Shown: positions 8,258 through 16,425 of the stretch, piece after piece
Numbering within the stretch: position 1 is the first letter of the stretch
Layout: each line of letters starts with the position of its first letter
Source of the DNA: Parvibaculum sp035325945
GTDB taxonomy: Bacteria > Pseudomonadota > Alphaproteobacteria > Parvibaculales > Parvibaculaceae
DNA length: 64,000 nt
Assembly (NCBI RefSeq): GCF_035325945.1
Contig: NZ_DAOKYX010000008.1
Location: forward strand, 1-64,000
Direction: 5' to 3'
Notes under the pieces: model-generated
Told to the model about the DNA's origin: nothing
The model's database searches: none
The model's input: the letters and a program-made list of their open reading frames with translations, nothing else
Program-made: the position numbers and the translations under genes

Positions 8258-8950
8258 ATGAACAGAATGAGCATGAAGCAGGCAGTCAAATTCACCTTCG
8301 ATACGCGCTTCGACGACGGGCAACCCTCGGCGCCGCGCACTCCCGCGAAGGTGCAATTCAGCGAGGAAGAGGCCGAGCGCATCCGCGCCGAGGCCTATGC
8401 CTCGGGCTTTGCCGCCGGCCATGCGGAAGCATCGGCCCGCGCCGATCAGGAAATCGGCAACGCGATGCGCGACCTCGTCGCCAATGCGGCAAGCTTCCTC
8501 GCCGCGCTCGATGCGGAATGCATCTCGATCCGTGGCGAGGCGACGCAACTCGCGCTCGCCGTCGCCCGCAAGCTCGCGCCCGCCCTCATCGCCTCGCGCC
8601 CCGAAGCCGAAATCGAGGCCGTTCTTCGCGACTGCCTTGTGCATCTGAACCGGGAGCCGCACATCGTCCTTCGCGTCGCCGATACGCTGATGGAACGCCT
8701 GAAGGAAACCGTCGAGCGCATGGCGCGCGAGCGCGGCCTCGATGGCCGCATCATCCTCATCGGCCAGAACGACGTCGCCGAAGGCGACTGCCTCGTCGAA
8801 TGGGCCGATGGCGGCGTGGTGCGCTCGATCCACGAGCTTGAACAGGAAATCGTCGAAATCACGACCCGCTACATCGAAACACTGTCCGGCCGGCGCAATG
8901 CGGACCAGCGCCTCGCCATGCCCGAAACGCCGAAGCAGAACGCACTCTAG
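8258..8950 (+). CDS. flbE: FliH-type flagellar assembly protein (FlbE)
   Basis: 230 residues. Position between fliG and fliN matches flbE of the Caulobacter fliF operon. The protein has the FliH profile: a charged N-terminal region with helix-forming EEEAERIRAEAYASGFAAGHAEA (about 30-55), then a C-terminal domain with EAEIEAVLRDCL and the DGRIILIGQNDVAEGDCLVEWADGG segment typical of FliH/YscL. FliH tethers the FliI ATPase to the export gate and C ring. ATGs at 8267 and 8273 are alternative starts. Confidence 0.88.
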   Translation: MNRMSMKQAVKFTFDTRFDDGQPSAPRTPAKVQFSEEEAERIRAEAYASGFAAGHAEASARADQEIGNAMRDLVANAASFLAALDAECISIRGEATQLALAVARKLAPALIASRPEAEIEAVLRDCLVHLNREPHIVLRVADTLMERLKETVERMARERGLDGRIILIGQNDVAEGDCLVEWADGGVVRSIHELEQEIVEITTRYIETLSGRRNADQRLAMPETPKQNAL

Positions 8951-8959
8951 GAGCAGACC

Positions 8960-9313
8960 ATGGCCGACCAGGATGATGAAATCCCCCTGCCCGATCTCGC
9001 AAATGCCGAGCCGCTTGCCGCCGAGGTGAGCCTCGAGGAAGAGGACGATGCCGAGCGCATCCGCATGGCGCAGGACCTCGAAGCCGTCTTCGACGTGCCG
9101 GTCAATGTCTCGGCCGTTCTCGGCAAGACGCATATGGAAGTCTCGAACCTGCTGAAGCTCGGACGCGGCACCATCGTCGAACTCGATCGCAAGGTCGGTG
9201 AAGCGATCGACATCTTCGTCAACGACCGTCTCGTCGCACGCGGCGAAGTCGTGGTGGTCGACGACCGGCTCGGCGTCACCATGACCGAAATCGTGAAAGG
9301 CAGCGCGAGCTGA
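8960..9313 (+). CDS. fliN: Flagellar motor switch protein FliN
   Basis: 117 residues, TAGGAG ribosome site 8 bp before ATG. The acidic N-terminal half leads into the SpoA/FliN core: FDVPVNVSAVLGKTHMEVSNLLKLGRGTIVELDRKVGEAIDIFVNDRLVARGEVVVVDDRLGVTMTEIV is continuous in the translation and covers nearly the whole surface-presentation-of-antigens domain. FliN forms the base of the C ring. It sits 9 bp after flbE. Confidence 0.96.
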   Translation: MADQDDEIPLPDLANAEPLAAEVSLEEEDDAERIRMAQDLEAVFDVPVNVSAVLGKTHMEVSNLLKLGRGTIVELDRKVGEAIDIFVNDRLVARGEVVVVDDRLGVTMTEIVKGSAS

Positions 9314-9375
9314 AACGCTCGCGCCCGCCCGAACCTGTAACTGCATAAGAAAACACTGAAAGAGGAGTGCGGCAC

Positions 9376-10749
9376 ATGCGCCTTCTGATCGTCGGAACCC
9401 TGAACGGCCAGCTCTCGACCGCCACCAAGATGGCCATGGCGAAGGGCGCCAGGGTGACGCATACGGAGACCGCCGATCAGGCGCTCGACACGCTGCGCGC
9501 CGGCCGTGGCGCCGACCTGCTGATGGTCGATGTGGGCTGCGACATCGCCGCGCTCATCGCGCAGCTTCAGGACGAGCATATCTGCGTTCCGGTCGTCGCC
9601 TGCGGCGTCGATACGGATGCGCGCGCCGCCGTGAACGCCATCCGCGCGGGCGCGAAGGAATATATCCCGCTGCCCCCCGATGCCGAACTCATCGCCGCCG
9701 TTCTCTCCGCCGTCGCCGATGACGGTCATGCCTTCGTGTTCAAGGACCCGAAGATGGTCGAGATGATCCGCCTCGCCGACCAGGTGGCGCCGTCCGACGC
9801 GAGCATTCTCATCACCGGCGAATCCGGCACCGGCAAGGAAGTCATGGCGCGCTACCTGCACAGGAAGTCGCTGCGCCGGGACAAGCCCTTCATTTCCGTC
9901 AACTGTGCGGCCATTCCGGAAAACCTGCTCGAATCCGAACTCTTCGGCCATGAGAAAGGCGCCTTCACCGGCGCGGTCGCCCGGCGCATCGGCAAGTTCG
10001 AGGAAGCCGATGGCGGCACGCTTCTGCTCGATGAAATCAGCGAGATGGATTTGCGCCTGCAGGCGAAGCTTCTGCGCGCCATTCAGGAGCGCGAAATCGA
10101 CCGTGTCGGCGGCAAGGCGCCCGTCAAGGTCAACATCCGCATCCTTGCGACGTCGAACCGCGACCTTCAGGCAGAGGCGCGCGCGGGCCGCTTCCGCGAA
10201 GACCTTTTCTATCGCCTCAACGTCGTCAATCTGAAGCTCCCGCCGCTGCGCGAGCGCCCGGCCGACATTCTGGCGCTGACCGAACATTTCGCCGAGCGCT
10301 ACGCCAAGGCGAACGGTCTGCCCGTGAAGCCGCTCTCGCTCGAGGCGCGCCGCTTCCTCACCCGCCATCAGTGGTCGGGCAACGTCCGCGAACTTGAAAA
10401 CACGCTTCACCGCGCCGTTCTGCTTTCGACAGGCCCCGAAATCGATGTCGAGGCGATCCGTCTCCCCGACGGTTCGCGCCTCGATGAGCCCGCGCCCTCT
10501 CTCGGCATCGCCCAGAAGGCCGCCGCCGCCGCCGATGCCGCAACGCGCAGCTTTGTCGGCCGCACGGTCGCCGAGGTCGAGCAGGATCTCATCCTGCAGA
10601 CGCTCAACCATTGCCTCGGCAACCGCACGCATGCCGCAAATATTCTAGGCATCTCCATCCGCACCTTGCGCAACAAGCTCAAGGAATACAGCGAATCCGG
10701 CATCGCCGTGCCCGTTCCGGGCGGCGAGGCGCGCCTTAACTTCGGCTGA
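9376..10749 (+). CDS. flbD: Sigma-54-dependent flagellar transcriptional activator FlbD
   Basis: 457 residues. A CheY-like N-terminal domain (1-115) keeps one aspartate (D52) but lacks the usual acidic pair near residue 8. The AAA+ domain has Walker A GESGTGKE (148-155), GAFTGA (195-200), Walker B LLLDEISEM and the arginine-containing REDLFYRL. A Fis-type helix-turn-helix (NRTHAANILGISIRTLRNKL) ends the protein. FlbD activates late flagellar sigma-54 promoters and represses fliF-type early promoters in Caulobacter. ATG 9376 has AGAGGAG 8 bp upstream, better than GTG 9367. Confidence 0.95.
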   Translation: MRLLIVGTLNGQLSTATKMAMAKGARVTHTETADQALDTLRAGRGADLLMVDVGCDIAALIAQLQDEHICVPVVACGVDTDARAAVNAIRAGAKEYIPLPPDAELIAAVLSAVADDGHAFVFKDPKMVEMIRLADQVAPSDASILITGESGTGKEVMARYLHRKSLRRDKPFISVNCAAIPENLLESELFGHEKGAFTGAVARRIGKFEEADGGTLLLDEISEMDLRLQAKLLRAIQEREIDRVGGKAPVKVNIRILATSNRDLQAEARAGRFREDLFYRLNVVNLKLPPLRERPADILALTEHFAERYAKANGLPVKPLSLEARRFLTRHQWSGNVRELENTLHRAVLLSTGPEIDVEAIRLPDGSRLDEPAPSLGIAQKAAAAADAATRSFVGRTVAEVEQDLILQTLNHCLGNRTHAANILGISIRTLRNKLKEYSESGIAVPVPGGEARLNFG

Positions 10750-10791
10750 TTTCGCAAGAACGCCAATCGGGCATGACGGGGACTGGTTCCA

Positions 10792-12930
10792 ATGAGTGAC
10801 GCGACTGTGGGGAATGCGAATTCCGGCGGATTGCTGCGCAGCTTCGGCCTCGCCGGTCTGACGCCGGCCGGCATGCTCGGCAATCTTGCCAAGCGCGGCG
10901 ACCTCGCGCTGGCCGTCGGCGTGATGACGATCATCGTCGTCCTCATCCTGCCGATGCCGGCGTTCCTCCTCGATTTCTCGCTCGCCATCTCGATCACCTT
11001 TTCGGTGCTCGTGCTGATGACGGCGCTCTTCATCCAGCGGCCGCTCGAATTCAGCGCCTTCCCGACCGTGCTCCTCATCGCGACGATGCTGCGCCTGGCG
11101 CTCAACCTTGCCTCGACGCGCCTCATCCTCTCTCACGGCCATGACGGGACGGGCGCCGCTGGCAAGGTGATCGAGGCCTTCGGTCACTTCGTGATGCAGG
11201 GCAACTTCGTCATCGGCGTGATTGTCTTCTCGATCCTCGTCATCGTGAATTTCATCGTCATCACCAAGGGTTCGGGCCGCATCGCCGAAGTCGCGGCGCG
11301 CTTCACCCTCGATGCCATGCCCGGCAAGCAGATGGCGATCGACGCCGATCTGTCGGCCGGCCTCATCGACGAGAAGGCCGCGCGCCAGCGCCGCAGCGAT
11401 CTCGAAAACGAAAGCGCCTTTTTCGGTGCGATGGACGGTGCCTCGAAATTCGTGCGAGGCGACGCAGTCGCGGGCCTGCTCATCACCTTCATCAATGTCG
11501 TCGGCGGCATCATCGTCGGCGTCGCGCAGAACGACCTCTCCTTCGCCGAGGCCGCCCACACCTACACCATCCTGACCGTCGGCGACGGCCTGGTGAGCCA
11601 GATCCCGGCGCTCATCGTTTCGACCGCGGCGGGCCTCCTCGTCTCCAAGGCGGGCGTCGAAGGCGCGGCCGATCAGGCGCTCTTCGATCAGCTTTCCGGC
11701 TATCCGCAGGCGCTCGGCATGTCGTCCGTCGTCATGGGCACCATGGCGCTCCTGCCCGGCCTGCCGATGATCCCGTTCCTCCTGCTTTCGGGTGGTGCGG
11801 GCGGCCTTGCCTATTACGTGACTAAGATGCGCAAGACGAGAGCGGCCGAAGCCGTCGCGATGGAAGCGGCCCAATCCAGCGCCGCGCCTGCCGCCGAGGA
11901 ACCGATCAGCACCGCGCTCAGGATGGACGAGCTGCGCCTCGAGATCGGCTATGCGCTGCTGCCGCTCATCAACGGCAAGGACCACCAGAAGCTCACCGAC
12001 CAGATCAAGGCGCTGCGCCGCCAGCTCGCGACCGATATGGGCTTCGTCATGCCGTCGGTCCGCATCCTCGACAATGTCCAGCTCGATGCGAACGGCTACG
12101 CTATCCGCGTCAAGGAAGTCGAGGCCGGACATGGCGAAGTCTATGTGAACCAGCTTCTCGTCATGGACCCGCAGGGCGGCCGTATCGAGCTTCCCGGCCT
12201 TCACACGACGGAGCCCGCATTCGGCCTGCCCGCAACCTGGATCGACGAGGGTCTGCGCGAGGAAGCCTCCTTCCGCGGCTACACGGTCGTCGACCCGCCG
12301 ACGGTGCTCACCACGCATCTCACCGAGATCATTCGCGACAACATGGCCGACCTTCTCTCCTACGCGGAAGTGCAGAAGCTCATCGACGAGCTTGGCAAGG
12401 AGCACAGGAAGCTCGTGGACGACATCGTTCCCTCGCAGATCACGATCACGGGCATCCAGCGCGTGCTTCAGACGCTGCTCACCGAGCGCATCTCGATCCG
12501 CGACCTGCCGACCATCATGGAAGGCATCGCCGAGGCCGTCGGCCACACGCAGAGCCTCAATCTCATCACCGAGCATGTGCGCTCGCGGCTCGCGCGCCAG
12601 ATCTGCGCCTCGAATGTGGACCGCGACAACATGCTGCCGCTCGTCACCCTCTCGCCGCGCTGGGAACAGTCCTTCGCCGAATCCCTCGTCGGCCAGGGCG
12701 ACGAGAAGCAGCTCGCCATGCAGCCCTCCAAGCTGCAGGAGTTCATTGCCGCCGTCCGCGACACGTTCGAGGAAGCGGGCCGCGCGGGCGAGGTCCCGGT
12801 TCTCTTGACGAGCCCCGGCATCCGTCCTTATGTCCGCTCGATCATCGAACGCTTCCGGCCGCAGACATTCGTGATGTCGCAGAATGAAATCCATCCGCGG
12901 ATTCGTCTGCGCACGCTGGGAGCCGTTTGA
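10792..12930 (+). CDS. flhA: Flagellar export gate protein FlhA
   Basis: 712 residues, the usual FlhA length. Transmembrane helices fill the first 330 residues, with the conserved LRLALNLASTRLIL and the cytosolic FHIPEP-type region (RIAEVAARFTLDAMPGKQMAIDADLSAG). The C-terminal cytosolic domain follows from about 345. FlhA forms the nonameric ring that receives chaperone-substrate complexes at the export gate. It follows flbD after 42 bp and precedes the flhF-like gene. Confidence 0.98.
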   Translation: MSDATVGNANSGGLLRSFGLAGLTPAGMLGNLAKRGDLALAVGVMTIIVVLILPMPAFLLDFSLAISITFSVLVLMTALFIQRPLEFSAFPTVLLIATMLRLALNLASTRLILSHGHDGTGAAGKVIEAFGHFVMQGNFVIGVIVFSILVIVNFIVITKGSGRIAEVAARFTLDAMPGKQMAIDADLSAGLIDEKAARQRRSDLENESAFFGAMDGASKFVRGDAVAGLLITFINVVGGIIVGVAQNDLSFAEAAHTYTILTVGDGLVSQIPALIVSTAAGLLVSKAGVEGAADQALFDQLSGYPQALGMSSVVMGTMALLPGLPMIPFLLLSGGAGGLAYYVTKMRKTRAAEAVAMEAAQSSAAPAAEEPISTALRMDELRLEIGYALLPLINGKDHQKLTDQIKALRRQLATDMGFVMPSVRILDNVQLDANGYAIRVKEVEAGHGEVYVNQLLVMDPQGGRIELPGLHTTEPAFGLPATWIDEGLREEASFRGYTVVDPPTVLTTHLTEIIRDNMADLLSYAEVQKLIDELGKEHRKLVDDIVPSQITITGIQRVLQTLLTERISIRDLPTIMEGIAEAVGHTQSLNLITEHVRSRLARQICASNVDRDNMLPLVTLSPRWEQSFAESLVGQGDEKQLAMQPSKLQEFIAAVRDTFEEAGRAGEVPVLLTSPGIRPYVRSIIERFRPQTFVMSQNEIHPRIRLRTLGAV

Positions 12931-12961
12931 GCGGAAGCGAAGACCGGCGGGGTAGAAACAG

Positions 12962-14062
12962 GTGAAACTCAGGACTTTCATCGCGGCGGACATGGCCGAA
13001 GCCATCGAGGCAGTGCGGCACGAGCTTGGCGCCGAGGCCATCATCGTTTCGAGCTTCACGAACGACGCCGGAAGCATCGAGGTGACCGCCGCGATCGAGC
13101 CCGATGCCGGGCGGCCGCTGAGCCTCTTCGAACTGGAATCCTCGCTCGAAACGAGCCTCCGCGAGCGGCTTCGCACAAGCCCTCACGAAAGCCACCACCC
13201 CGAAACCGATCCTGCCCCCGTTCCCCATTCCGGCATCGCCTTCGACGAGACGCTTCTTGCCAGCGCACTCGACGCGCAAGGCACGCCCGCCGGTCTGCGC
13301 GATGCGCTGGTGGCGGCGGCCGCGGCACTCGACAATGACGACGCGCTGGCCGCCCTCGCCATAGCGCTCCACACCCGCTTCGCCTTCGATCCTCTGCCTG
13401 CCTGCCCGCCCGCGCCCGTCATGCTGGTCGGCCTGCCCGGCTCCGGCAAAACCGTCACCATGGCAAAACTCGCGGCCGGGGCTGTGATAGAAGGCGTGAG
13501 CGCCGATCTCATCACCACCGATACGGCCCGCGCCGGCGCCGCGCAGCAAGGCGAAGCCTATGGCCGGCTGCTCGACCTCGATATTCGTTCGGCCGGTGAC
13601 ATCGACGGCCTCGCGTTGCTGCTCAACGAGCATGAAGGCAGGGCGGCGCCAGCCGATCGCTCCACCCGTCCCTGCTTCATCGACACGGCGAGCGTCAATC
13701 CTTTCGATGGGCAGGAATTCGCCGCGCTGAAGCGCCTTGCCGAAGGCGCGCGCTTCGCCGCCGACACCGAGCCCGTGCTCGTTCTTTCCGCAGCCGGAGA
13801 CGCGCGGCTTCTCTGCGAAACCGCATCGCATTTCTCCAGCCTCGGCGCGCGCCGCCTCATCGCGACGCAGGTCGATATTTCGCGCCGCATCGGCGCGGTG
13901 CTCGCCGCCGCCGATCACGCAAGCCTCGCTCTCTCCCATATCAGCGTCACGCCCTATCTCGCGCGCGGCCTTGCGGCGATGAACCCGCTCGTCTGCGCCC
14001 GCCTCATCCTCGGCACGCATGAGGCGCGCGCCGACGGCTCGGGCGCCATGGCCGCATCATGA
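12962..14062 (+). CDS. flhF: FlhF-like SRP-family GTPase, divergent G domain
   Basis: 366 residues, GTG start. The N-terminus KLRTFIAADMAEAIEAVRHELGAEAIIVSS is characteristic of FlhF. The G domain shows P-loop GLPGSGKT (157-164), DTARAGAAQQ (the SRP-type DTxR motif) and FIDTAS in place of DTAG. The residues after the P-loop and the C-terminal GTPase motifs are weaker than in Pseudomonas or Vibrio FlhF. Such proteins localise flagella at the pole. It sits between flhA and flhG as in polar flagellates. Confidence 0.85.
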   Translation: MKLRTFIAADMAEAIEAVRHELGAEAIIVSSFTNDAGSIEVTAAIEPDAGRPLSLFELESSLETSLRERLRTSPHESHHPETDPAPVPHSGIAFDETLLASALDAQGTPAGLRDALVAAAAALDNDDALAALAIALHTRFAFDPLPACPPAPVMLVGLPGSGKTVTMAKLAAGAVIEGVSADLITTDTARAGAAQQGEAYGRLLDLDIRSAGDIDGLALLLNEHEGRAAPADRSTRPCFIDTASVNPFDGQEFAALKRLAEGARFAADTEPVLVLSAAGDARLLCETASHFSSLGARRLIATQVDISRRIGAVLAAADHASLALSHISVTPYLARGLAAMNPLVCARLILGTHEARADGSGAMAAS

Positions 14063-14096
14063 AGCCGGCAGGACCCTCTTCCATTCGGGATTGCAC

Positions 14097-14912
14097 ATGT
14101 CTCACCCGCGCATGATCCAGATCGCTTCCGGCAAGGGCGGAGTCGGCAAGACTTGGTTCGCGATCACGCTTGCCGAAGCGCTCGCCGGTATGAACCGGGA
14201 TGTTCTCCTTTTCGACGGCGATCTCGGCCTTGCCAATGTCGATGTCCAACTCGGCCTTTCGCCGAAGCACGATCTCGGCTCCGTGATCGCCGGACGCGTC
14301 CGCATAGAGGACGCGATCACGACCTATGAAATTCCCTCCGTGAGCGGAGCGGCGGGCGGCCTCAAATTCGACGTGCTCGCCGGCAAGTCGGGCTCCGGCG
14401 TGCTGAGCGCGCTGACCAGACCCGAGATCGCCGCCATCGCGCGCAATCTCGTCGCGCTATCGGCGCGCTATGCCCATGTCGTCATCGACCTCGCCGCGGG
14501 GCTCGATCAATCCGTGCTGGCGCTCTGCACGCCGGGCAGCACCACGCTCGTCATCGTGACCGACGAGCCGACCTCGCTCACCGATGCCTATGCCTTCATC
14601 AAGCTGCTCACCCTTCAGGAGCCGCAGGCCGACATCAGGATCGTGGTTAATTTCGCCAATGATCGCGAACATGCCTGGCGCACGCATGCGGCGCTCAGCA
14701 ATGCCTGCCGCAACTTTCTCGGCTTCAATCCGCCACTCGCGGGCTTCGTGCCGCGCGACGATCTGGTGCGCGACGCCATCCGCCGCCAGACGCCCCTTCT
14801 CTTCCGCCATCCGCAGGCAAAGGCAAGCGAGGCGGTGCGCAGGATCGCTCGCGATCTCCTGCTTCCCCTGCCCGCTCAGGAGCCCGTGAAGACGGCGCGC
14901 GGACATGACTGA
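14097..14912 (+). CDS. flhG: MinD-like ATPase FlhG/FleN
   Basis: 271 residues. Deviant Walker A KGGVGKTW near residue 13, FDGDLGLANVDVQLGL (switch region) and VVIDLAAGLD mark the ParA/MinD class; VIVTDEPTSLTDAYAFIK is typical of FlhG. With FlhF it sets flagellar number and position. ATG 14097 is the first ATG after flhF; the longer open frame would overlap the flhF end. The gene closes the continuous plus-strand flagellar run. Confidence 0.9.
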   Translation: MSHPRMIQIASGKGGVGKTWFAITLAEALAGMNRDVLLFDGDLGLANVDVQLGLSPKHDLGSVIAGRVRIEDAITTYEIPSVSGAAGGLKFDVLAGKSGSGVLSALTRPEIAAIARNLVALSARYAHVVIDLAAGLDQSVLALCTPGSTTLVIVTDEPTSLTDAYAFIKLLTLQEPQADIRIVVNFANDREHAWRTHAALSNACRNFLGFNPPLAGFVPRDDLVRDAIRRQTPLLFRHPQAKASEAVRRIARDLLLPLPAQEPVKTARGHD

Positions 14913-15063
14913 GGTATATTGCGCCGCACACGAATGATTTGCTGCATTGCGATCAGGGTGGACGCTGTCCCAAATTGAGCTAGTCTGTACTCCACCTCGA
15001 GGCGGGTGACGGCATTCGCGTCGGGCAAGGGGGAATGTTTGCGTCGGGAAGTTGGGGGACAGA

Positions 15064-15384
15064 ATGCTTATGGACTATCTGAATCAGGGCCTCGCCCTGG
15101 CCCGTCAGGGCTTCGATACCGTGAATTCTGTGCAGGGAATTGTGATCGCGGTGATCGCGGCCGGGCTCATGCGGAACTATGGGCGCGTCATCGGCTGGGC
15201 GATCGGCGCAACTGTCGTGCATGAGGCGGTCAACATCGTCCGCCATATTCTCGCGCACGACGCCAATCCCGTTCCGAACTTCGCCGACATGGAAGTTCTG
15301 AAGCTCATCGCGGTTCGCTTCGTCGGCTATTTCGTCGCGATCAGCATCATCTATTTCGTCAGGCGTCTTTTCTTCCGCAGCTGA
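15064..15384 (+). CDS. Uncharacterised two-helix membrane protein
   Basis: 106 residues, ATG with GGGGGA just upstream. Two hydrophobic stretches are visible, around residues 22-55 (VQGIVIAVIAAGLM and the following VIGWAIGATVVHEAVNIV) and around 83-102 (VRFVGYFVAISIIYFV), ending in the basic tail RRLFFRS. I do not recognise the family. It lies 151 bp behind flhG in its own unit, ends 16 bp from the convergent yajQ and is enclosed by flagellar genes, which suggests but does not prove a motility link. Confidence 0.75.
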   Translation: MLMDYLNQGLALARQGFDTVNSVQGIVIAVIAAGLMRNYGRVIGWAIGATVVHEAVNIVRHILAHDANPVPNFADMEVLKLIAVRFVGYFVAISIIYFVRRLFFRS

Positions 15385-15400
15385 CGCGCCCCGCCGGACG

Positions 15401-15886
15401 TCAATCGCGGAAGTTTTCGTACTGTAGCGGCTGCTCGATATCGAGCCCGCGCACGAACTGGATCGCGGCCTGCAGGTCGTCGCGCTTCTTGCCGGAGACG
15501 CGCAGCTCGTCGCCCTGAATGGCGACCTGCACCTTCAGGCCCGATCCCTTGATCTCCTTGACGATGCGCTTGCCGAGATCCTTGTCGATGCCCTGGCGGA
15601 TGGCGACCTTCTGGCGGACGCTCTGGCCCGCGGCCTTTTCGGGCTCCTTGTAGTCGAGCACGCCCGGATCGACCTTGCGGCGGGCGAGATGGCCCTGCAG
15701 CAGCTCGTGCATCTGCTTGAGCTTCAACTCGTCATCCGCGTTGATGGTGATTTCCTGTTCCTTGCGCTCGATCGTGCAGCGCGACCCCTTGAAATCGTAA
15801 CGCTGCGCGATCTCCCGCTCCACGTTCTGGAGCGCGTTGTCGATTTCGCCGAAATCGGTCTTGGATACGATGTCGAAGGAAGGCAT
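15401..15886 (-). CDS. yajQ: YajQ-family nucleotide-binding protein
   Basis: 161 residues, matching the family's usual 160-163. The start MPSFDIVSKTDFGEIDNALQN, the central RYDFKGS, and the end RGLDIEQPLQYENFRD are diagnostic. Members bind nucleotides, and the Xanthomonas homologue binds cyclic di-GMP and acts with a transcription factor. Start set at ATG 15886 by family N-terminus; the frame is open further upstream. It lies between the flagellar run and fliI-fliJ. Confidence 0.96.
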   Translation of the reverse strand: MPSFDIVSKTDFGEIDNALQNVEREIAQRYDFKGSRCTIERKEQEITINADDELKLKQMHELLQGHLARRKVDPGVLDYKEPEKAAGQSVRQKVAIRQGIDKDLGKRIVKEIKGSGLKVQVAIQGDELRVSGKKRDDLQAAIQFVRGLDIEQPLQYENFRD

Positions 15887-16014
15887 GGGGGAATTCCGCC
15901 TGAACTTAGGAAACACGGCCGGCATTGTAGAGCATCGCCGTCCGGATTTGAACGGCTGGCGCCCACCCATGCGAGCGTGTTGCAAACTCCAGTACAGGAA
16001 GGATGAAAGGCGCG

Positions 16015-16425
16015 TCAGCCGCGCCTGTGAATGCCGAGCGCGACCTCGTCGAGTTCCGCCTGCTCGATCCGTATCGCTTCCTTGCGATGCCTGCGCTTCC
16101 GGTTGTCCTCGATCAGCTCGTATTTCTTGAGTTCGCGGAAGGCGCTCGCCAGTTCCTCTTTCGCCACGCCGAGCTGATGCTCGATGTCCTCGATCGAATT
16201 GAGGATGTTCTGGCGCCGCCGGATCACCGATTTGGCGAACATCGGATAGGCGAAATGCGCCACATCCGAAATGCCGGCCTTTTCCTGCTCCGCCAGCACC
16301 TGCGCCTCAAGCTCGCGCTCGCGGGCACGGAACTCCTGAAGCATGAGTTCGAGTTCGGCGAGCTTGCGGCGCTTCTCGTCCACCTGAAAGCGGTGAAGCC
16401 TGATGAGAGAATCCCGGTTACGCAT
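16015..16425 (-). CDS. fliJ: Flagellar export chaperone-like protein FliJ
   Basis: 136 residues, almost entirely helical and highly charged, beginning MRNRDSLIRLHRFQVDEKRRKLAELE, the general FliJ pattern of a long antiparallel coiled coil. FliJ is the central stalk of the FliI ATPase ring and contacts FlhA. Its ATG overlaps the fliI stop in an ATGA, so the two are translationally coupled. Confidence 0.88.
   Translation of the reverse strand: MRNRDSLIRLHRFQVDEKRRKLAELELMLQEFRARERELEAQVLAEQEKAGISDVAHFAYPMFAKSVIRRRQNILNSIEDIEHQLGVAKEELASAFRELKKYELIEDNRKRRHRKEAIRIEQAELDEVALGIHRRG

Noticed and set aside
10645..13176. Long minus-strand open frame antisense to flhA
   Set aside because: Composition is that of a shadow frame and flhA is certain on the other strand.
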